DNA of 33,322 bases from an uncultured Bacilli bacterium (GCA_910586425.1 CAJUHL010000018.1:1-33322), one strand, 5' to 3'. Shown: positions 6,278 to 14,407, numbered from the stretch's first letter. Made by a program: numbers and translations. The notes: generated by a model not told the origin, from the sequence alone.

Positions 6278-6307
6278 TTATATAGGTAAAATAAAAGAGG
6301 TGTCAAT

Positions 6308-6892
6308 ATGAAGGTAAGTGTAGGGGTATCCGCACGTCATATCCATTTGACAGAGGAACATTTTAAAGCATTATTTGGAGAAAAGGCGTTATTACATGAG
6401 AAAAAACCGATTCATCAACCGGAACAATTTGCAGCAGAAGAAACTGTAACGATTCAAACTGAAAAAGCCCAGATCGACCATGTAAGAATTCTAGGACCAC
6501 TTCGCTTTTGTACACAAGTGGAAATTTCTAAAACAGATGCCTATCAATTGGGAATTCATCCACCCATTCGTGATTCAGGTGATTTGAAGGGAAGTGCTCC
6601 ACTTACTATTGTTGGTCCAGTAGGGACTGTTGTGTTAGAAGAAGGTTGTATTATAGCAAGTCGCCATATTCATATAACGCCCAAACAAATGGAACTGTAT
6701 GGGTTAACAGGATATACAGAAGTCCATGTGCAAGTAATGGGTGAAAAAGGTGGAATATTAAGTCATGTTCATTTGAAAGTTAGTGAAAAATCTTATTTTG
6801 AATTACATCTAGATACAGATGATGCGAATGCTTTTCAATTACAAAATGGCGATATTGTAACGATTTTAGAGGAGAATAGAGATGGTATTTAA
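6308..6892 (+). CDS. pduL: PduL-type phosphate acyltransferase
   Basis: PduL transfers an acyl group between CoA and phosphate (propanoyl-CoA or acetyl-CoA to the acyl phosphate) using a zinc site. The 194-residue product has the two-barrel family plan with both histidine motifs: 'VGVSARHIHLTEEHFKALFG' near the N-terminus and 'GCIIASRHIHITPKQMELYG' near residue 120. It also has 'LGPLRFCTQVEISKTDAYQLGI' and 'DSGDLKGSAPLTIVGPVG'. No microcompartment shell genes or pdu/eut genes are nearby and there is no encapsulation peptide at the N-terminus. It is probably a housekeeping phosphotransacetylase feeding acetate kinase (inference). AGAGGTG precedes ATG 6308. Confidence 0.92.
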   Translation: MKVSVGVSARHIHLTEEHFKALFGEKALLHEKKPIHQPEQFAAEETVTIQTEKAQIDHVRILGPLRFCTQVEISKTDAYQLGIHPPIRDSGDLKGSAPLTIVGPVGTVVLEEGCIIASRHIHITPKQMELYGLTGYTEVHVQVMGEKGGILSHVHLKVSEKSYFELHLDTDDANAFQLQNGDIVTILEENRDGI

Positions 6893-7109
6893 AATATGTG
6901 ATAGATGCAAAGGAACCAACTATAAAACATTAGTTCCAAAGCTAAAGGAAATGGGCCAAAATGTCCAAATCCAAATTGGATGTCAAAATTTTTGTGGCAT
7001 TGGAAGAAGCAAAAGCTTTGTAATTGTAGACCATATCCCAATTATTGCTGAAAATGAAAAAGAATTAATAGAAAAAGTAAAAGCACATTTGGCAAGAAAC
7101 GAAAAATAA
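6882..7109 (+). CDS. DUF1450 family protein (YuzB-like)
   Basis: A 75-residue cysteine-containing protein of the DUF1450 type: N-terminal 'KICDRCKGTNYKTLVPKLKE', central 'QIGCQNFCGIGRSKSFVIVD' (family form GCLxYCGxCxxxxFALV) and C-terminal 'ENEKELIEKVKAHL'. The arrangement CxxC then CxxxC resembles thioredoxin-fold ferredoxins, but metal binding is not shown for this family. It overlaps the pduL 3' end by 11 bases and uses AGGAG about 6868-6872, so translation is likely coupled to pduL. Function unknown. Confidence 0.72.
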   Translation: MVFKICDRCKGTNYKTLVPKLKEMGQNVQIQIGCQNFCGIGRSKSFVIVDHIPIIAENEKELIEKVKAHLARNEK

Positions 7110-7177
7110 ATTAAGATAGGGAATGGAAAGTTAATGTCTATATAGAAGTGAATAAATAGAAAAAGGTGGAATTGTCA

Positions 7178-8029
7178 ATGATTTTATGTGCAAAAACATT
7201 TGAGAATATAAAAACAAAAAATTATAATTTTCCAATAGAAGATCAATTTTATGTGAATAATCATGAAATGATTGTAGCTGATGGAATTACAAGAGATCCG
7301 ACTGGTGTTTCGAATCTAGAAGAGTATTCCTTTGAACTGTTAATGGAAAAATACCCAAGACCAAGCGGCGCAGAACTGGCAGCTCGTATGATAGTCGAAA
7401 CCTTTGCGCATACAAAAGGGACGTTAAAAGAAAGACTAATAGAATGTAATCAGGCAGTTTTAAAGTTAAATCATATATATATTCAAAAATGTGACTATTT
7501 ACAAAATGACTATTATGGAGCCGTTGCTTCCTGTGTGCAAATAAACGAAAATAAATTAGATTATGCCTATATTTGTGATTGTGGTATCATTGTATATAAC
7601 CAAGCAGGAAAAATTAAATTTCAAACGGAGGATGACAAAGAGCAGTATAGTGATCCTTATATTCGTACCATTGGGATACCTTGGCACTTACCAAAAGCAA
7701 GGGTGATTGTGCGAAGAGATTATAGAAATAATTTGAGTAATATAAAAGAGGGAAAATGTGTTTCGTATGGTGCTTTGACGGGGGAAGAATCTGCCAGTTT
7801 CTTTATACAATGTGGACAATTAGAACTATCATTTGGTGATATTGTTGCTGTATATAGTGATGGCTTTACTCCTTTTTTAAAGGAACCACAGTTTATCACA
7901 TTACTACAAAATTTTGAAATGAACACATTTGAAGAGTATATTGCAGTAAAATCATCCCAAGATCCAGAACAATATGGAAAAGAAAAAACAATTTTATTAA
8001 TGAAAATAGATGGAGAATCAAATGTATGA
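7178..8029 (+). CDS. PP2C-like serine/threonine phosphatase domain protein
   Basis: A 283-residue single-domain protein resembling PP2C phosphatases, which hydrolyse phosphoserine/threonine with two Mn/Mg ions. Motifs: 'EMIVADGITRD' (metal Asp in VADG, residue 35), 'YYGAVASCVQINENKLDYAYICDCGIIVYNQAGK' (in parts; the GDS motif appears as CDCG), and 'GDIVAVYSDGFTPFL' (SDG). The last metal motif, usually DNxT, is EKT here, so activity may be altered. ATG 7178 has AAGGTGG at 7163-7168; the in-frame GTG at 7166 overlaps that site. Its stop overlaps the start of the next gene (ATGTATGA), so the two are translationally coupled. Confidence 0.68.
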   Translation: MILCAKTFENIKTKNYNFPIEDQFYVNNHEMIVADGITRDPTGVSNLEEYSFELLMEKYPRPSGAELAARMIVETFAHTKGTLKERLIECNQAVLKLNHIYIQKCDYLQNDYYGAVASCVQINENKLDYAYICDCGIIVYNQAGKIKFQTEDDKEQYSDPYIRTIGIPWHLPKARVIVRRDYRNNLSNIKEGKCVSYGALTGEESASFFIQCGQLELSFGDIVAVYSDGFTPFLKEPQFITLLQNFEMNTFEEYIAVKSSQDPEQYGKEKTILLMKIDGESNV

Positions 8030-8736
8030 ATTATGAAAAAGTTATTTTAATACAAGGGGCTTTAGATATTGAAATAGAATATATTATAGCTAACCTACAG
8101 GATGTGAAAACAAAATATATCGCTGGATATGAATTTTATGAGGGGCAAGTCAATCATAATAAAATTATTGTATCAAAAACTTTAGTAGGAGCAATTTCTA
8201 CTACCATTGCCACCTGTATTGGAATTATAAATTTCCATCCAAATATTGTGATTAATCAAGGAATTGCTGGAGCGTATCAAGAGGATTTACGTATAGGAGA
8301 CATTGTTATAGGTGAAAAGTGTTGCAACATAAATGCGTATAAAACATCTACAAAAAAGAAAGGAGAGGGATTTAATCCATTAGAGTGGACTCCGAATAAG
8401 CGCGCATTAGATATTCAAAGTGCGAATCCAGAATTAGTTGAAACAATAGAAAGAGGCTTCAGAATACATAGTAAGAAAAGAATATATAAGGGTATACTAG
8501 GCAGTGGGGATGCATCGAATAAAGAGTATGACCGTATCGTTTGGATACACGAAATATTTCATAATTTATGTGAGGATATGGAAAGTATTGGAACTTATAC
8601 TGCGTGCAACAAGTGGGATATTCCATGCATTGGCATCCGAATAATATCAAATAATGAACTCATATCAGAAGAAATAAACAAGTCCATTGCATTAGAACTG
8701 CAAAAAGATTTAATGGAAATCATAAATACAATATAA
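8026..8736 (+). CDS. MTA/SAH nucleosidase-family protein (PNP/UDP family) with Asp-to-Asn change
   Basis: A 236-residue member of the purine nucleoside phosphorylase/MTAN fold family. Aligned by eye to E. coli MTAN, the water-activating Glu is kept (E16, in 'GALDIEIE'), the 'NQGIAGA' turn (77-83) matches NTGSAGG, and the ribose-binding 'DMES' (E186) is kept. The catalytic Asp of the ISD motif is Asn (N209 in 'RIISNNE'), and the 'SGDAF' base-contact motif reads GSGDASN. In 6-oxopurine phosphorylases Asn fills the equivalent place, so the base preference may have shifted (inference). It overlaps the PP2C-like gene by 4 bases, suggesting a functional pair. A terminator follows at 8797-8834. Confidence 0.75.
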   Translation: MNYEKVILIQGALDIEIEYIIANLQDVKTKYIAGYEFYEGQVNHNKIIVSKTLVGAISTTIATCIGIINFHPNIVINQGIAGAYQEDLRIGDIVIGEKCCNINAYKTSTKKKGEGFNPLEWTPNKRALDIQSANPELVETIERGFRIHSKKRIYKGILGSGDASNKEYDRIVWIHEIFHNLCEDMESIGTYTACNKWDIPCIGIRIISNNELISEEINKSIALELQKDLMEIINTI

Positions 8737-8796
8737 AAATATATTTGATGTGGTAGCAATTAAATATAGTTGAATGATTATTCTATATAGAAAAAG

Positions 8797-8834
8797 ACAC
8801 TTGCAAGTTTCAAAAACAGGAATCAAGTGTTTTT
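8797..8834. terminator. Bidirectional terminator
   Basis: ACACTTG (8797-8803) pairs with CAAGTGT (8824-8830) over a 20-nt loop; T-tracts follow on the plus strand (8831-8834) and on the minus strand (complement of 8791-8795). It can end the nucleosidase operon and the minus-strand PBP/small-ORF transcript. Confidence 0.65.
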
Positions 8835-8935
8835 AATAAAGTTCTATAATAAACCTTTTTTTTGTAAAAATTTCAAATTGAAGACTTGCACCAAACAGAA
8901 AAATCTAGTCTAATATATACAGATGGAAGAAATTT

Positions 8936-8944
8936 GATACAATC
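8936..8944 (+). promoter_or_regulatory. Extended -10 promoter of candidate antitoxin RNA
   Basis: TGATACAAT (TGnTACAAT); start predicted near 8951. No clear -35. Confidence 0.4.
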
Positions 8945-8950
8945 AAAAAG

Positions 8951-9039
8951 AGATACGTATAACTTTCGTGTGTTAAGCGTTGTCTCTATTTATTGATACA
9001 GAAAACGCTATTGACTTAGTTGCCAAGCGTTTTCTTTTT
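8951..9039 (+). ncRNA. Candidate antisense (type I antitoxin-like) RNA
   Basis: About 90 nt bounded by an extended -10 box (8936-8944) and a strong terminator (9001-9039). It starts with AGAGATA, which can pair with TGTCTCT near 8983-8989. It has no credible ORF on its own strand. Its 3' part is complementary to the end of the small hydrophobic ORF on the minus strand (9016-9099). AGCGTT occurs twice (about 8977 and 9026), and either copy can pair with AACGCT at 9004-9009, so two alternative folds are possible. Its existence as a transcript is inference. Confidence 0.42.
9001..9039 (+). terminator. Intrinsic terminator of the candidate antisense RNA
   Basis: GAAAACGCT (9001-9009) pairs with AGCGTTTTC (9026-9034), a perfect 9-bp stem, followed by TTTTT. 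Confidence 0.85.
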
Positions 9040-9099
9040 AGTCTTTGTTTTGGAACCTAAAAACAAAATTAGAATCACTAACATTACTAAATATTCCAT
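9016..9099 (-). CDS. Small hydrophobic peptide, candidate type I toxin
   Basis: A 27-codon ORF too short for ordinary gene calling. It begins MEYLVMLVILILFLG, a single membrane-spanning stretch, and ends with the strongly basic KTKTKKKTLGN. This is the layout of TxpA/BsrG/Fst-like membrane toxins. GGTG, 5-6 nt before ATG 9099, is a possible ribosome binding site. It lies 20 nt downstream of the PBP gene on the same strand, and a convergent RNA overlaps its 3' end. It could be read from the PBP mRNA or its own promoter, which I could not place with confidence. Alternatively it is a chance ORF. Confidence 0.42.
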   Translation of the reverse strand: MEYLVMLVILILFLGSKTKTKKKTLGN

Positions 9100-9119
9100 A
9101 AATACACCCACACATGATC

Positions 9120-11075
9120 TTATTGCCCATTCATTTCCGCAAAAGCGGCTTCCAAATCATTGTCTTCTGCAAGGGGTTGTGTTCCTTTGATATAATAAAA
9201 TATCTTTTTATTTTTTGTATCTGTTGTTGCAGGTTTTCCACTGATTGGATCTACCAAGACACCTACGACATTAGAAGGCGTTTTGTACCAGTTATTTTCT
9301 TTTTCTCTTAAATAACTTTCCATCGTATCTGCCCATGCATTTTTCATAAGCGTTCCATCACTAACTTCAGTTTCTTTATTGTCATCATATCCAACCCACA
9401 TCCCTAAAATAACATCTTTATTATATCCAAATATCAAATGATCGGTATTGGTAGTTCCTGTTTTCACCGCATAAGTTTTGGTTAGCTTCGGTGCGATATT
9501 AATACAAGTCGGATAATTATAATCAATCAATTCTTTCGCATAAGAATTGGCAAGTAATTCATTTAAAATATAAACAGTACTTTTGTTTAAAATGGTTTCT
9601 TTTTTTTCTTTATATTCATATAATACATTTCCATTCATATCTTCTACTCGGCGGATAAAATGGGGTTCTATTTTATAACCCTCATTTGCAAAAGAGGCAT
9701 ATCCTTTCATCATGTCCAAGATATTGATTTCCTCTGTCCCCAAAGCCAGTGATGGAATGGCTTCCAAATCAGAAGCAATCCCAAGTCTAGAAGCAAATTC
9801 CACTAGTCCCTCTTCTCCTAAAAAAAGATGAGTTTTGACTGCATATATATTATCAGAATAGGCAATCGCAGCTGCCATACTAATTGGTTTATTTCCATAA
9901 GTTTCTGCATAATTTTGAGGGCTATAAGTTTTATTTTCTGAAAAGGTAAAAGTGGTTTTTTCACTGGTAAAAGTAGTGGACGCTGTAAAACCACTTTCCA
10001 AAGCCGTATAATATAAAAACGGCTTCATTGTAGAACCTACTTGTCTTTCGGAACTGGTCACACGATTGAATTGACTCTTATTATAGTCTCTTCCTCCTGC
10101 AATCGCAAGAATATTTCCATTATTTGGATCCATCATAACAGACGCCACTTGTAAATCTGGTTTACTTTCTAAATTTTTCGCAATACTTTCATTCAAATCT
10201 TTTTGTGCTTCCATATCCAAATTGGTATAAATTTTAAGTCCACCTGTTTCTAAAAAGGAACTAGGAATGGTTCTAATTTCTTTCAATTCTTTCATGACAG
10301 CATCCTGATAATACATAAGGGTGGGGATATCCTCATTTTCCTTTTTCCCAATATAGGTAAGCTCTATTTCAAATGCTTCTTTTTTTTCCTCTTCAGTGAT
10401 ATAGTTGTTATTGACCATCGCTTGTAAAATAATATTTTGTCTACTTTTGGCTTTCTCTTCATTGGCAATCGGTGAATAATGGGAAGGGGACTTTGGAATA
10501 CCTGCTAAAATAGATGCTTCTGCAAGTGTTAAGTCCTTTGCACTTTTCCCAAAATAATACTTACTTGCATTTTCAATTCCAAAGATACCACCATAGTTAA
10601 TGGTATTTAAGTAACCCTCTAAAATTTCATCCTTACTGTAATGTGCTTCCAATCGCATTGTCAAAAAAGCTTCCTCAATTTTTCGGTACCACGTTTTATC
10701 AAAATCTAAAAAAAGATTTTTGGCATATTGTTGGGTAATGGTAGACGCACCTTGCAGGCGTTTGCCACTTGAAATATTAATCATCATGGCTTTCGCAATC
10801 CTTAAAATATCAAATCCTTGATGTTTGTAAAAATTTTTATCTTCCACCGCAATGGTTGCTTCGATGATATAATCTGACATTTGGTCTAAACTAACCCAAT
10901 CCTTATTGGTTCCACTGTATAAATTATTATCTTTATCATATAAATAAAATTGATTGGCAGAATGAATCGGCAACTTACTCGATAATTTCGCATAAGCAAA
11001 AAGTCCAATATAAATAGTACATAAAAAAAGACAGATGAAACCCAATACTTTAAGTGTTTTTTTGATACGCTTCAT
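9120..11075 (-). CDS. Class A penicillin-binding protein (bifunctional transglycosylase/transpeptidase, PBP1A type)
   Basis: A 651-residue peptidoglycan synthase. Order: short basic cytoplasmic tail and TM helix ('VLGFICLFLCTIYIGLFAYA', about residues 10-30); glycosyltransferase family 51 domain with 'AVEDKNFYKHQGFD' (catalytic Glu), 'GASTITQQYAKNLFL' and 'RKIEEAFLTMRLE'; transpeptidase domain with 'GSTMKP' (active Ser, SxxK), 'SDN' (SxN) and 'KTGTT' (KTG). All catalytic motifs are present, and the length is close to compact Firmicutes PBP1 forms without long C-terminal extensions. GAGGTGA (11087-11081) precedes ATG 11075; GTG 11084 overlaps that site. It is transcribed divergently from ywiB-argS. 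Confidence 0.95.
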   Translation of the reverse strand: MKRIKKTLKVLGFICLFLCTIYIGLFAYAKLSSKLPIHSANQFYLYDKDNNLYSGTNKDWVSLDQMSDYIIEATIAVEDKNFYKHQGFDILRIAKAMMINISSGKRLQGASTITQQYAKNLFLDFDKTWYRKIEEAFLTMRLEAHYSKDEILEGYLNTINYGGIFGIENASKYYFGKSAKDLTLAEASILAGIPKSPSHYSPIANEEKAKSRQNIILQAMVNNNYITEEEKKEAFEIELTYIGKKENEDIPTLMYYQDAVMKELKEIRTIPSSFLETGGLKIYTNLDMEAQKDLNESIAKNLESKPDLQVASVMMDPNNGNILAIAGGRDYNKSQFNRVTSSERQVGSTMKPFLYYTALESGFTASTTFTSEKTTFTFSENKTYSPQNYAETYGNKPISMAAAIAYSDNIYAVKTHLFLGEEGLVEFASRLGIASDLEAIPSLALGTEEINILDMMKGYASFANEGYKIEPHFIRRVEDMNGNVLYEYKEKKETILNKSTVYILNELLANSYAKELIDYNYPTCINIAPKLTKTYAVKTGTTNTDHLIFGYNKDVILGMWVGYDDNKETEVSDGTLMKNAWADTMESYLREKENNWYKTPSNVVGVLVDPISGKPATTDTKNKKIFYYIKGTQPLAEDNDLEAAFAEMNGQ

Positions 11076-11221
11076 TTTGTTCACCTCTAATTTTAGTATT
11101 CTAAAAAAAAGAAAATTTATAACAAAAATATGGAAAAATTTGCAAATTTATTTTGTAAAATAAACAAAAAAGAATGACAAATAAAAAAAGAAAAAAATAT
11201 AGTGCATTTAGAGAATAAGTA

Positions 11222-11230
11222 TGTTATAAT
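11222..11230 (+). promoter_or_regulatory. Extended -10 promoter of ywiB-argS
   Basis: TGTTATAAT (TGnTATAAT, 11222-11230), with a weak TGCATT at 11203-11208, 16 nt upstream of the hexamer. Confidence 0.6.
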
Positions 11231-11258
11231 GACTAACGAAATGGAAAAGAGGGATTCC

Positions 11259-11639
11259 ATGGCCAAAATAAACATTCATGCGCTTTTAAAAAACCAGACA
11301 GAAAATATAGAACATAGGATAGAAACCACAGGAATTCGAAATGGAAATCAAATTGTTTATCAAGACAAAGAAATACAAATGGTTCTTAAAATAATGGAAA
11401 ACGAAATTCGCATGAAACGTAAGCAACAAGAAGATTGTTTCGCGTGCTGTTTTATCCCCTCTTTGACAACCGATGGAATTTATGATATAAAGAGTGTCAA
11501 TATGAGCTTTCCTATTCGAGTCTATACAAAGAAGCTACAGATAGAAGGAAACAAAATAGTCTTGGAATATGAGATGACATTTAGTAATGAGCCACCGAAA
11601 GAATTCTATTATCAGTTAATATATGAGGTGATACCATGA
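11259..11639 (+). CDS. YwiB-like DUF1934 beta-barrel protein
   Basis: A 126-residue protein of the DUF1934/YwiB family, a calycin-like beta barrel of unknown function usually next to argS. Features: 'GNQIVYQDKEIQMVLKI' and 'LQIEGNKIVLEYEMTF', alternating beta strands, and a Cys pair (FACCF) in the middle. ATG 11259 follows AGAGGG (11248-11253); the earlier ATG 11202 lies upstream of the -10 box and cannot be the start. It overlaps argS by 4 bases (ATGA), so the two are coupled, as in B. subtilis where the same two genes are neighbours. Confidence 0.78.
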   Translation: MAKINIHALLKNQTENIEHRIETTGIRNGNQIVYQDKEIQMVLKIMENEIRMKRKQQEDCFACCFIPSLTTDGIYDIKSVNMSFPIRVYTKKLQIEGNKIVLEYEMTFSNEPPKEFYYQLIYEVIP

Positions 11640-13327
11640 TAACAAAACAATTAGAACAATTTTTAGAAGAACAAATTCAACCATTGGGCTACCATGAAAA
11701 GGTAAGAGTAATTGTATCCAATCGCAAAGAATTATGTGATTATCAGTGTGATGATTGTTTCCGCCTTGCGAAAATATACAAGAAAAGTCCGATTGAAATT
11801 GGAACAGAAATTGTTGCTTGTCTTCAAAAAAGTCCCAAATGTCAGGATTATTTTAAAGAAGTTACCTTTGCCAATCCTGGTTTTATTAATATGACGTTAA
11901 GTGATGCATTCATCAGCCAACAAATCAATCGAATGATGCAGGAAGAAAAATTTGGAATGGAAATGCCTTCTCGGATAGATACTTATGTACTCGACTATGG
12001 GGGCGCTAATATCGCAAAACCTCTTCATGTCGGGCATGTAAGACCTGCCATTGTAGGAGAATCGATGAAACGCATCATTGCTTATATGGGACATAGGACC
12101 ATTAGTGATGTGCATTTAGGTGATTATGGATTACCAATTGGTCAAGTTATTTATGGTGCTTTACAAGATAACAAACAGGTAGAAGACATTACTTTGGAAT
12201 ATTTAGACAACATTTATCCGAAAATGAGCAGTCTTTGTAAAGAGAATGAAGCAATAAAAATAGAATGTGCCAATATTACCAAAGCCTTACAAGATGGAAG
12301 TTCGGAATATCAAGCATTGTTTCAAAAAATCAAAGAAGTCTCTGGAAACGATTGCAAGCGTATTTATGATTATCTAGGAGTATCCTTTGATTTATGGAAA
12401 GGGGAAAGTGATAGCTATCCTTATATTCCTGCTACTACAGAGGTACTCAAACACATTATAGAGCAAAGTGAAGGTGCTAAAATTATACCAGTCAGTGAAC
12501 CAACAGACGCAAAAGAATTACCTCCTTTGATTTATCAAAAAAGCAATGGAGCTTATTTATATGCAACGACTGATTTGGCAACAATTTACGAAAGAATGGA
12601 AACATACCATCCCAATTATATCTTATATGTTACGGATAGTCGCCAATCGTTACATTTTGAACAAGTATTTAGAGCTTGCCGTAAAAGTGGACTTACAAAA
12701 GATACTAAACTAGAATTTTTAGGACTTGGAACCATCAATGGAACAGATGGAAAGCCATTTAAGACAAGAAGTGGAACTGCTCCTAAATTAGATGATTTAT
12801 TTGCACAAATAAAAGGTATTTTCTTAAGCCAAAAAGAAGATAATAAAGATATGCAAGAGTCGGATATTGATAAAATTGTTAATGCAATTTTAAAATTTGC
12901 AGATTTGCAGAACAACCGTGAAAGAGATTATATCTTTGATATTGGTAAATTCTCAAGTGTGGTTGGTAAAACAGGACCATATATTTTATATACTTATTTA
13001 AGAATTCAGAAAGTATTAGAAAATATGTCTTTTGATCATCAAATAAGTGAACAAATTTATAATAGCGATGACCGTAAGTTACGGTTACAGTTATTGGAAT
13101 TAGAATCGGCTTTACAAAGTGCTTTTAGCGAAAGATTGCCAAGCCTTTTAGTGGATTATATCTATACATTGTCCTTACTTGCCAATACATTTTATCAAAA
13201 TAACCGTATTCAAGGACTTACAGATATGCAACAAAAAAATGATTGGTTATCCCTTTTCAACTTAACCAAAAATATATTAAAAGAATTGTTGTATTTAATT
13301 GCAATTGACATTCCACAATTTATGTAA
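11636..13327 (+). CDS. argS: Arginyl-tRNA synthetase
   Basis: ArgRS charges tRNA-Arg. The 563-residue length is normal. Order: N-terminal Add-1 domain (about 1-110), Rossmann core with 'DYGGANIAKPLHVGHVRPAIVGESMKR' (in parts; HVGH is the HIGH motif), 'LGDYGLPIGQ', 'YLYATTDLATI', 'VTDSRQSLHFEQVF', and 'GKPFKTRSGTAPKLDDL', the loop that replaces canonical KMSKS in ArgRS. The anticodon-binding DALR helical domain carries 'NNRERDYIFDIGKFSSVVGKTGPYILYTYLRI' (in parts). Coupled to ywiB by a 4-base overlap. No terminator is obvious before rpoE. Confidence 0.97.
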   Translation: MITKQLEQFLEEQIQPLGYHEKVRVIVSNRKELCDYQCDDCFRLAKIYKKSPIEIGTEIVACLQKSPKCQDYFKEVTFANPGFINMTLSDAFISQQINRMMQEEKFGMEMPSRIDTYVLDYGGANIAKPLHVGHVRPAIVGESMKRIIAYMGHRTISDVHLGDYGLPIGQVIYGALQDNKQVEDITLEYLDNIYPKMSSLCKENEAIKIECANITKALQDGSSEYQALFQKIKEVSGNDCKRIYDYLGVSFDLWKGESDSYPYIPATTEVLKHIIEQSEGAKIIPVSEPTDAKELPPLIYQKSNGAYLYATTDLATIYERMETYHPNYILYVTDSRQSLHFEQVFRACRKSGLTKDTKLEFLGLGTINGTDGKPFKTRSGTAPKLDDLFAQIKGIFLSQKEDNKDMQESDIDKIVNAILKFADLQNNRERDYIFDIGKFSSVVGKTGPYILYTYLRIQKVLENMSFDHQISEQIYNSDDRKLRLQLLELESALQSAFSERLPSLLVDYIYTLSLLANTFYQNNRIQGLTDMQQKNDWLSLFNLTKNILKELLYLIAIDIPQFM

Positions 13328-13379
13328 AATATTTTGATTTCATGCATAGTATGATATGAAAACAGTAGGAGGAAATTTT

Positions 13380-13805
13380 ATGAAATTAAATGATATGCCA
13401 ATAGAAGAAATTGAACTATTATCTTATACAGATTTAACTTATCTATTATTAAAAGAAAATGGAAAATCTATGAATACCCCTAGTATATTTAAAGAAATTT
13501 GTAAATTACTGGGATATAGTGATGAAGAATATGCTGCTAAAATAGGGGACTATTATACCTCTCTTACCATTGATAAACGATTTGTTTTGTTAGAAAACAA
13601 TGAATGGGATATTCGTGATCGTCATTCGGTTGAACTGGTTATGGATGAAGAAGACGAAACAGAAGAAGTAGAAGAGACAGAAGAGGAAGAAGAAGCGATA
13701 GAGGAATCAGAAGAAGAGGACATGGATGAAGTGATTGATGATGAAATAGATGACGATGATATGGAGGAACTTTCTATTGTGTCAGATGAGGAAGAGGAAG
13801 AATAA
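13380..13805 (+). CDS. rpoE: RNA polymerase delta subunit
   Basis: RpoE (delta) binds RNA polymerase in Gram-positive bacteria, lowers non-specific nucleic-acid binding and speeds recycling. The 141-residue product has an N-terminal HARE-HTH globular domain (residues 1-80: 'SYTDLTYLLLKENGKSMNTPSIFKEI', in parts, and 'YTSLTIDKRFVLLENNEWDIRDRH') and a C-terminal disordered, almost purely acidic tail (from about residue 87, runs of E and D), the family signature. ATG 13380 has AGGAGG at 13367-13372; the in-frame ATG 13356 lies before that site. The last codons form the 5' arm of its terminator. Confidence 0.93.
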   Translation: MKLNDMPIEEIELLSYTDLTYLLLKENGKSMNTPSIFKEICKLLGYSDEEYAAKIGDYYTSLTIDKRFVLLENNEWDIRDRHSVELVMDEEDETEEVEETEEEEEAIEESEEEDMDEVIDDEIDDDDMEELSIVSDEEEEE

Positions 13806-13819
13806 ATTTTCTTCTTTTT
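13797..13819 (+). terminator. Intrinsic terminator of rpoE, overlapping its 3' end
   Basis: GAAGAA (13797-13802) pairs with TTCTTC (13809-13814), followed by TTTTT. Confidence 0.6.
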
Positions 13820-13822
13820 CTA

Positions 13823-13851
13823 TTGACACAAAACAAATGTTCGCTTATAAT
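13823..13851 (+). promoter_or_regulatory. Sigma-A promoter of the HAD gene
   Basis: TTGACA (13823-13828), 17 nt, TATAAT (13846-13851): consensus in both hexamers and spacing. Confidence 0.9.
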
Positions 13852-13869
13852 GAATTTAAGGTGATGGAT

Positions 13870-14370
13870 ATGAAACAGTTATATATTGATTTTGATGGTG
13901 TTATTTTAGATACAATTACCTATCCATATGAGTATGTAGAAAAAAAGTTAGGTTTAGAAATTAACTCTGAAAATATGAGTAAATTTTATAGTGAGTTGGA
14001 TTGGAAATCTTTTTTGAAAAAAGTACCAGTCATCAATAATAGTATCGAATGCATTCAAAAAATTATTGAAAGTCATCTTTTTGAAGTGAGTATTTTAACA
14101 CATGTTACTACATTGGATGAGGCAATTGAAAAAGTAAAATATATCAGAAGATACTTTAAAGATATTACGATTATTCCTGTACCTAGAAAAATTAGTAAAA
14201 CCAAAATGGTTCATACAAAGGGCGCTATTTTAATTGATGATTTTGTAGGTAATTTAAAAGAATGGACAGAAGAAGGTGGAATCGGAGTTCGTTTTTCTCC
14301 TAAATTAAGTAGTAAAGGATATCCAGTTATTGATTGTTTGGATCAAATCTTAAATTTAGAATTTGTGTAA
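13870..14370 (+). CDS. HAD-superfamily phosphatase, 5'(3')-nucleotidase-like
   Basis: A 166-residue HAD hydrolase. Motif I is 'YIDFDGVILDT' (nucleophile Asp and second Asp), motif II lies near 'VSILTHVT' (hydrophobic strand plus Thr), a Lys appears in 'KISKTKMVH', and motif IV is 'AILIDDFVGN' (DD). This plan and the short helical cap resemble the 5' nucleotidase, deoxy (NT5C) type group, but the substrate cannot be read from sequence. ATG 13870 is preceded by AAGGTG (13858-13863). The consensus promoter just upstream predicts a transcription start close to that site. It ends before the promoter of the second structured RNA. Confidence 0.7.
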   Translation: MKQLYIDFDGVILDTITYPYEYVEKKLGLEINSENMSKFYSELDWKSFLKKVPVINNSIECIQKIIESHLFEVSILTHVTTLDEAIEKVKYIRRYFKDITIIPVPRKISKTKMVHTKGAILIDDFVGNLKEWTEEGGIGVRFSPKLSSKGYPVIDCLDQILNLEFV

Positions 14371-14373
14371 AAT

Positions 14374-14401
14374 TTGACAAGATTGCATTTTCTGCTATAA
14401 T
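14374..14401 (+). promoter_or_regulatory. Promoter of structured RNA copy 2
   Basis: TTGACA (14374-14379), 16 nt, TATAAT (14396-14401); start predicted near 14408, just before the outer stem. Confidence 0.85.
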
Positions 14402-14407
14402 AGGCAA

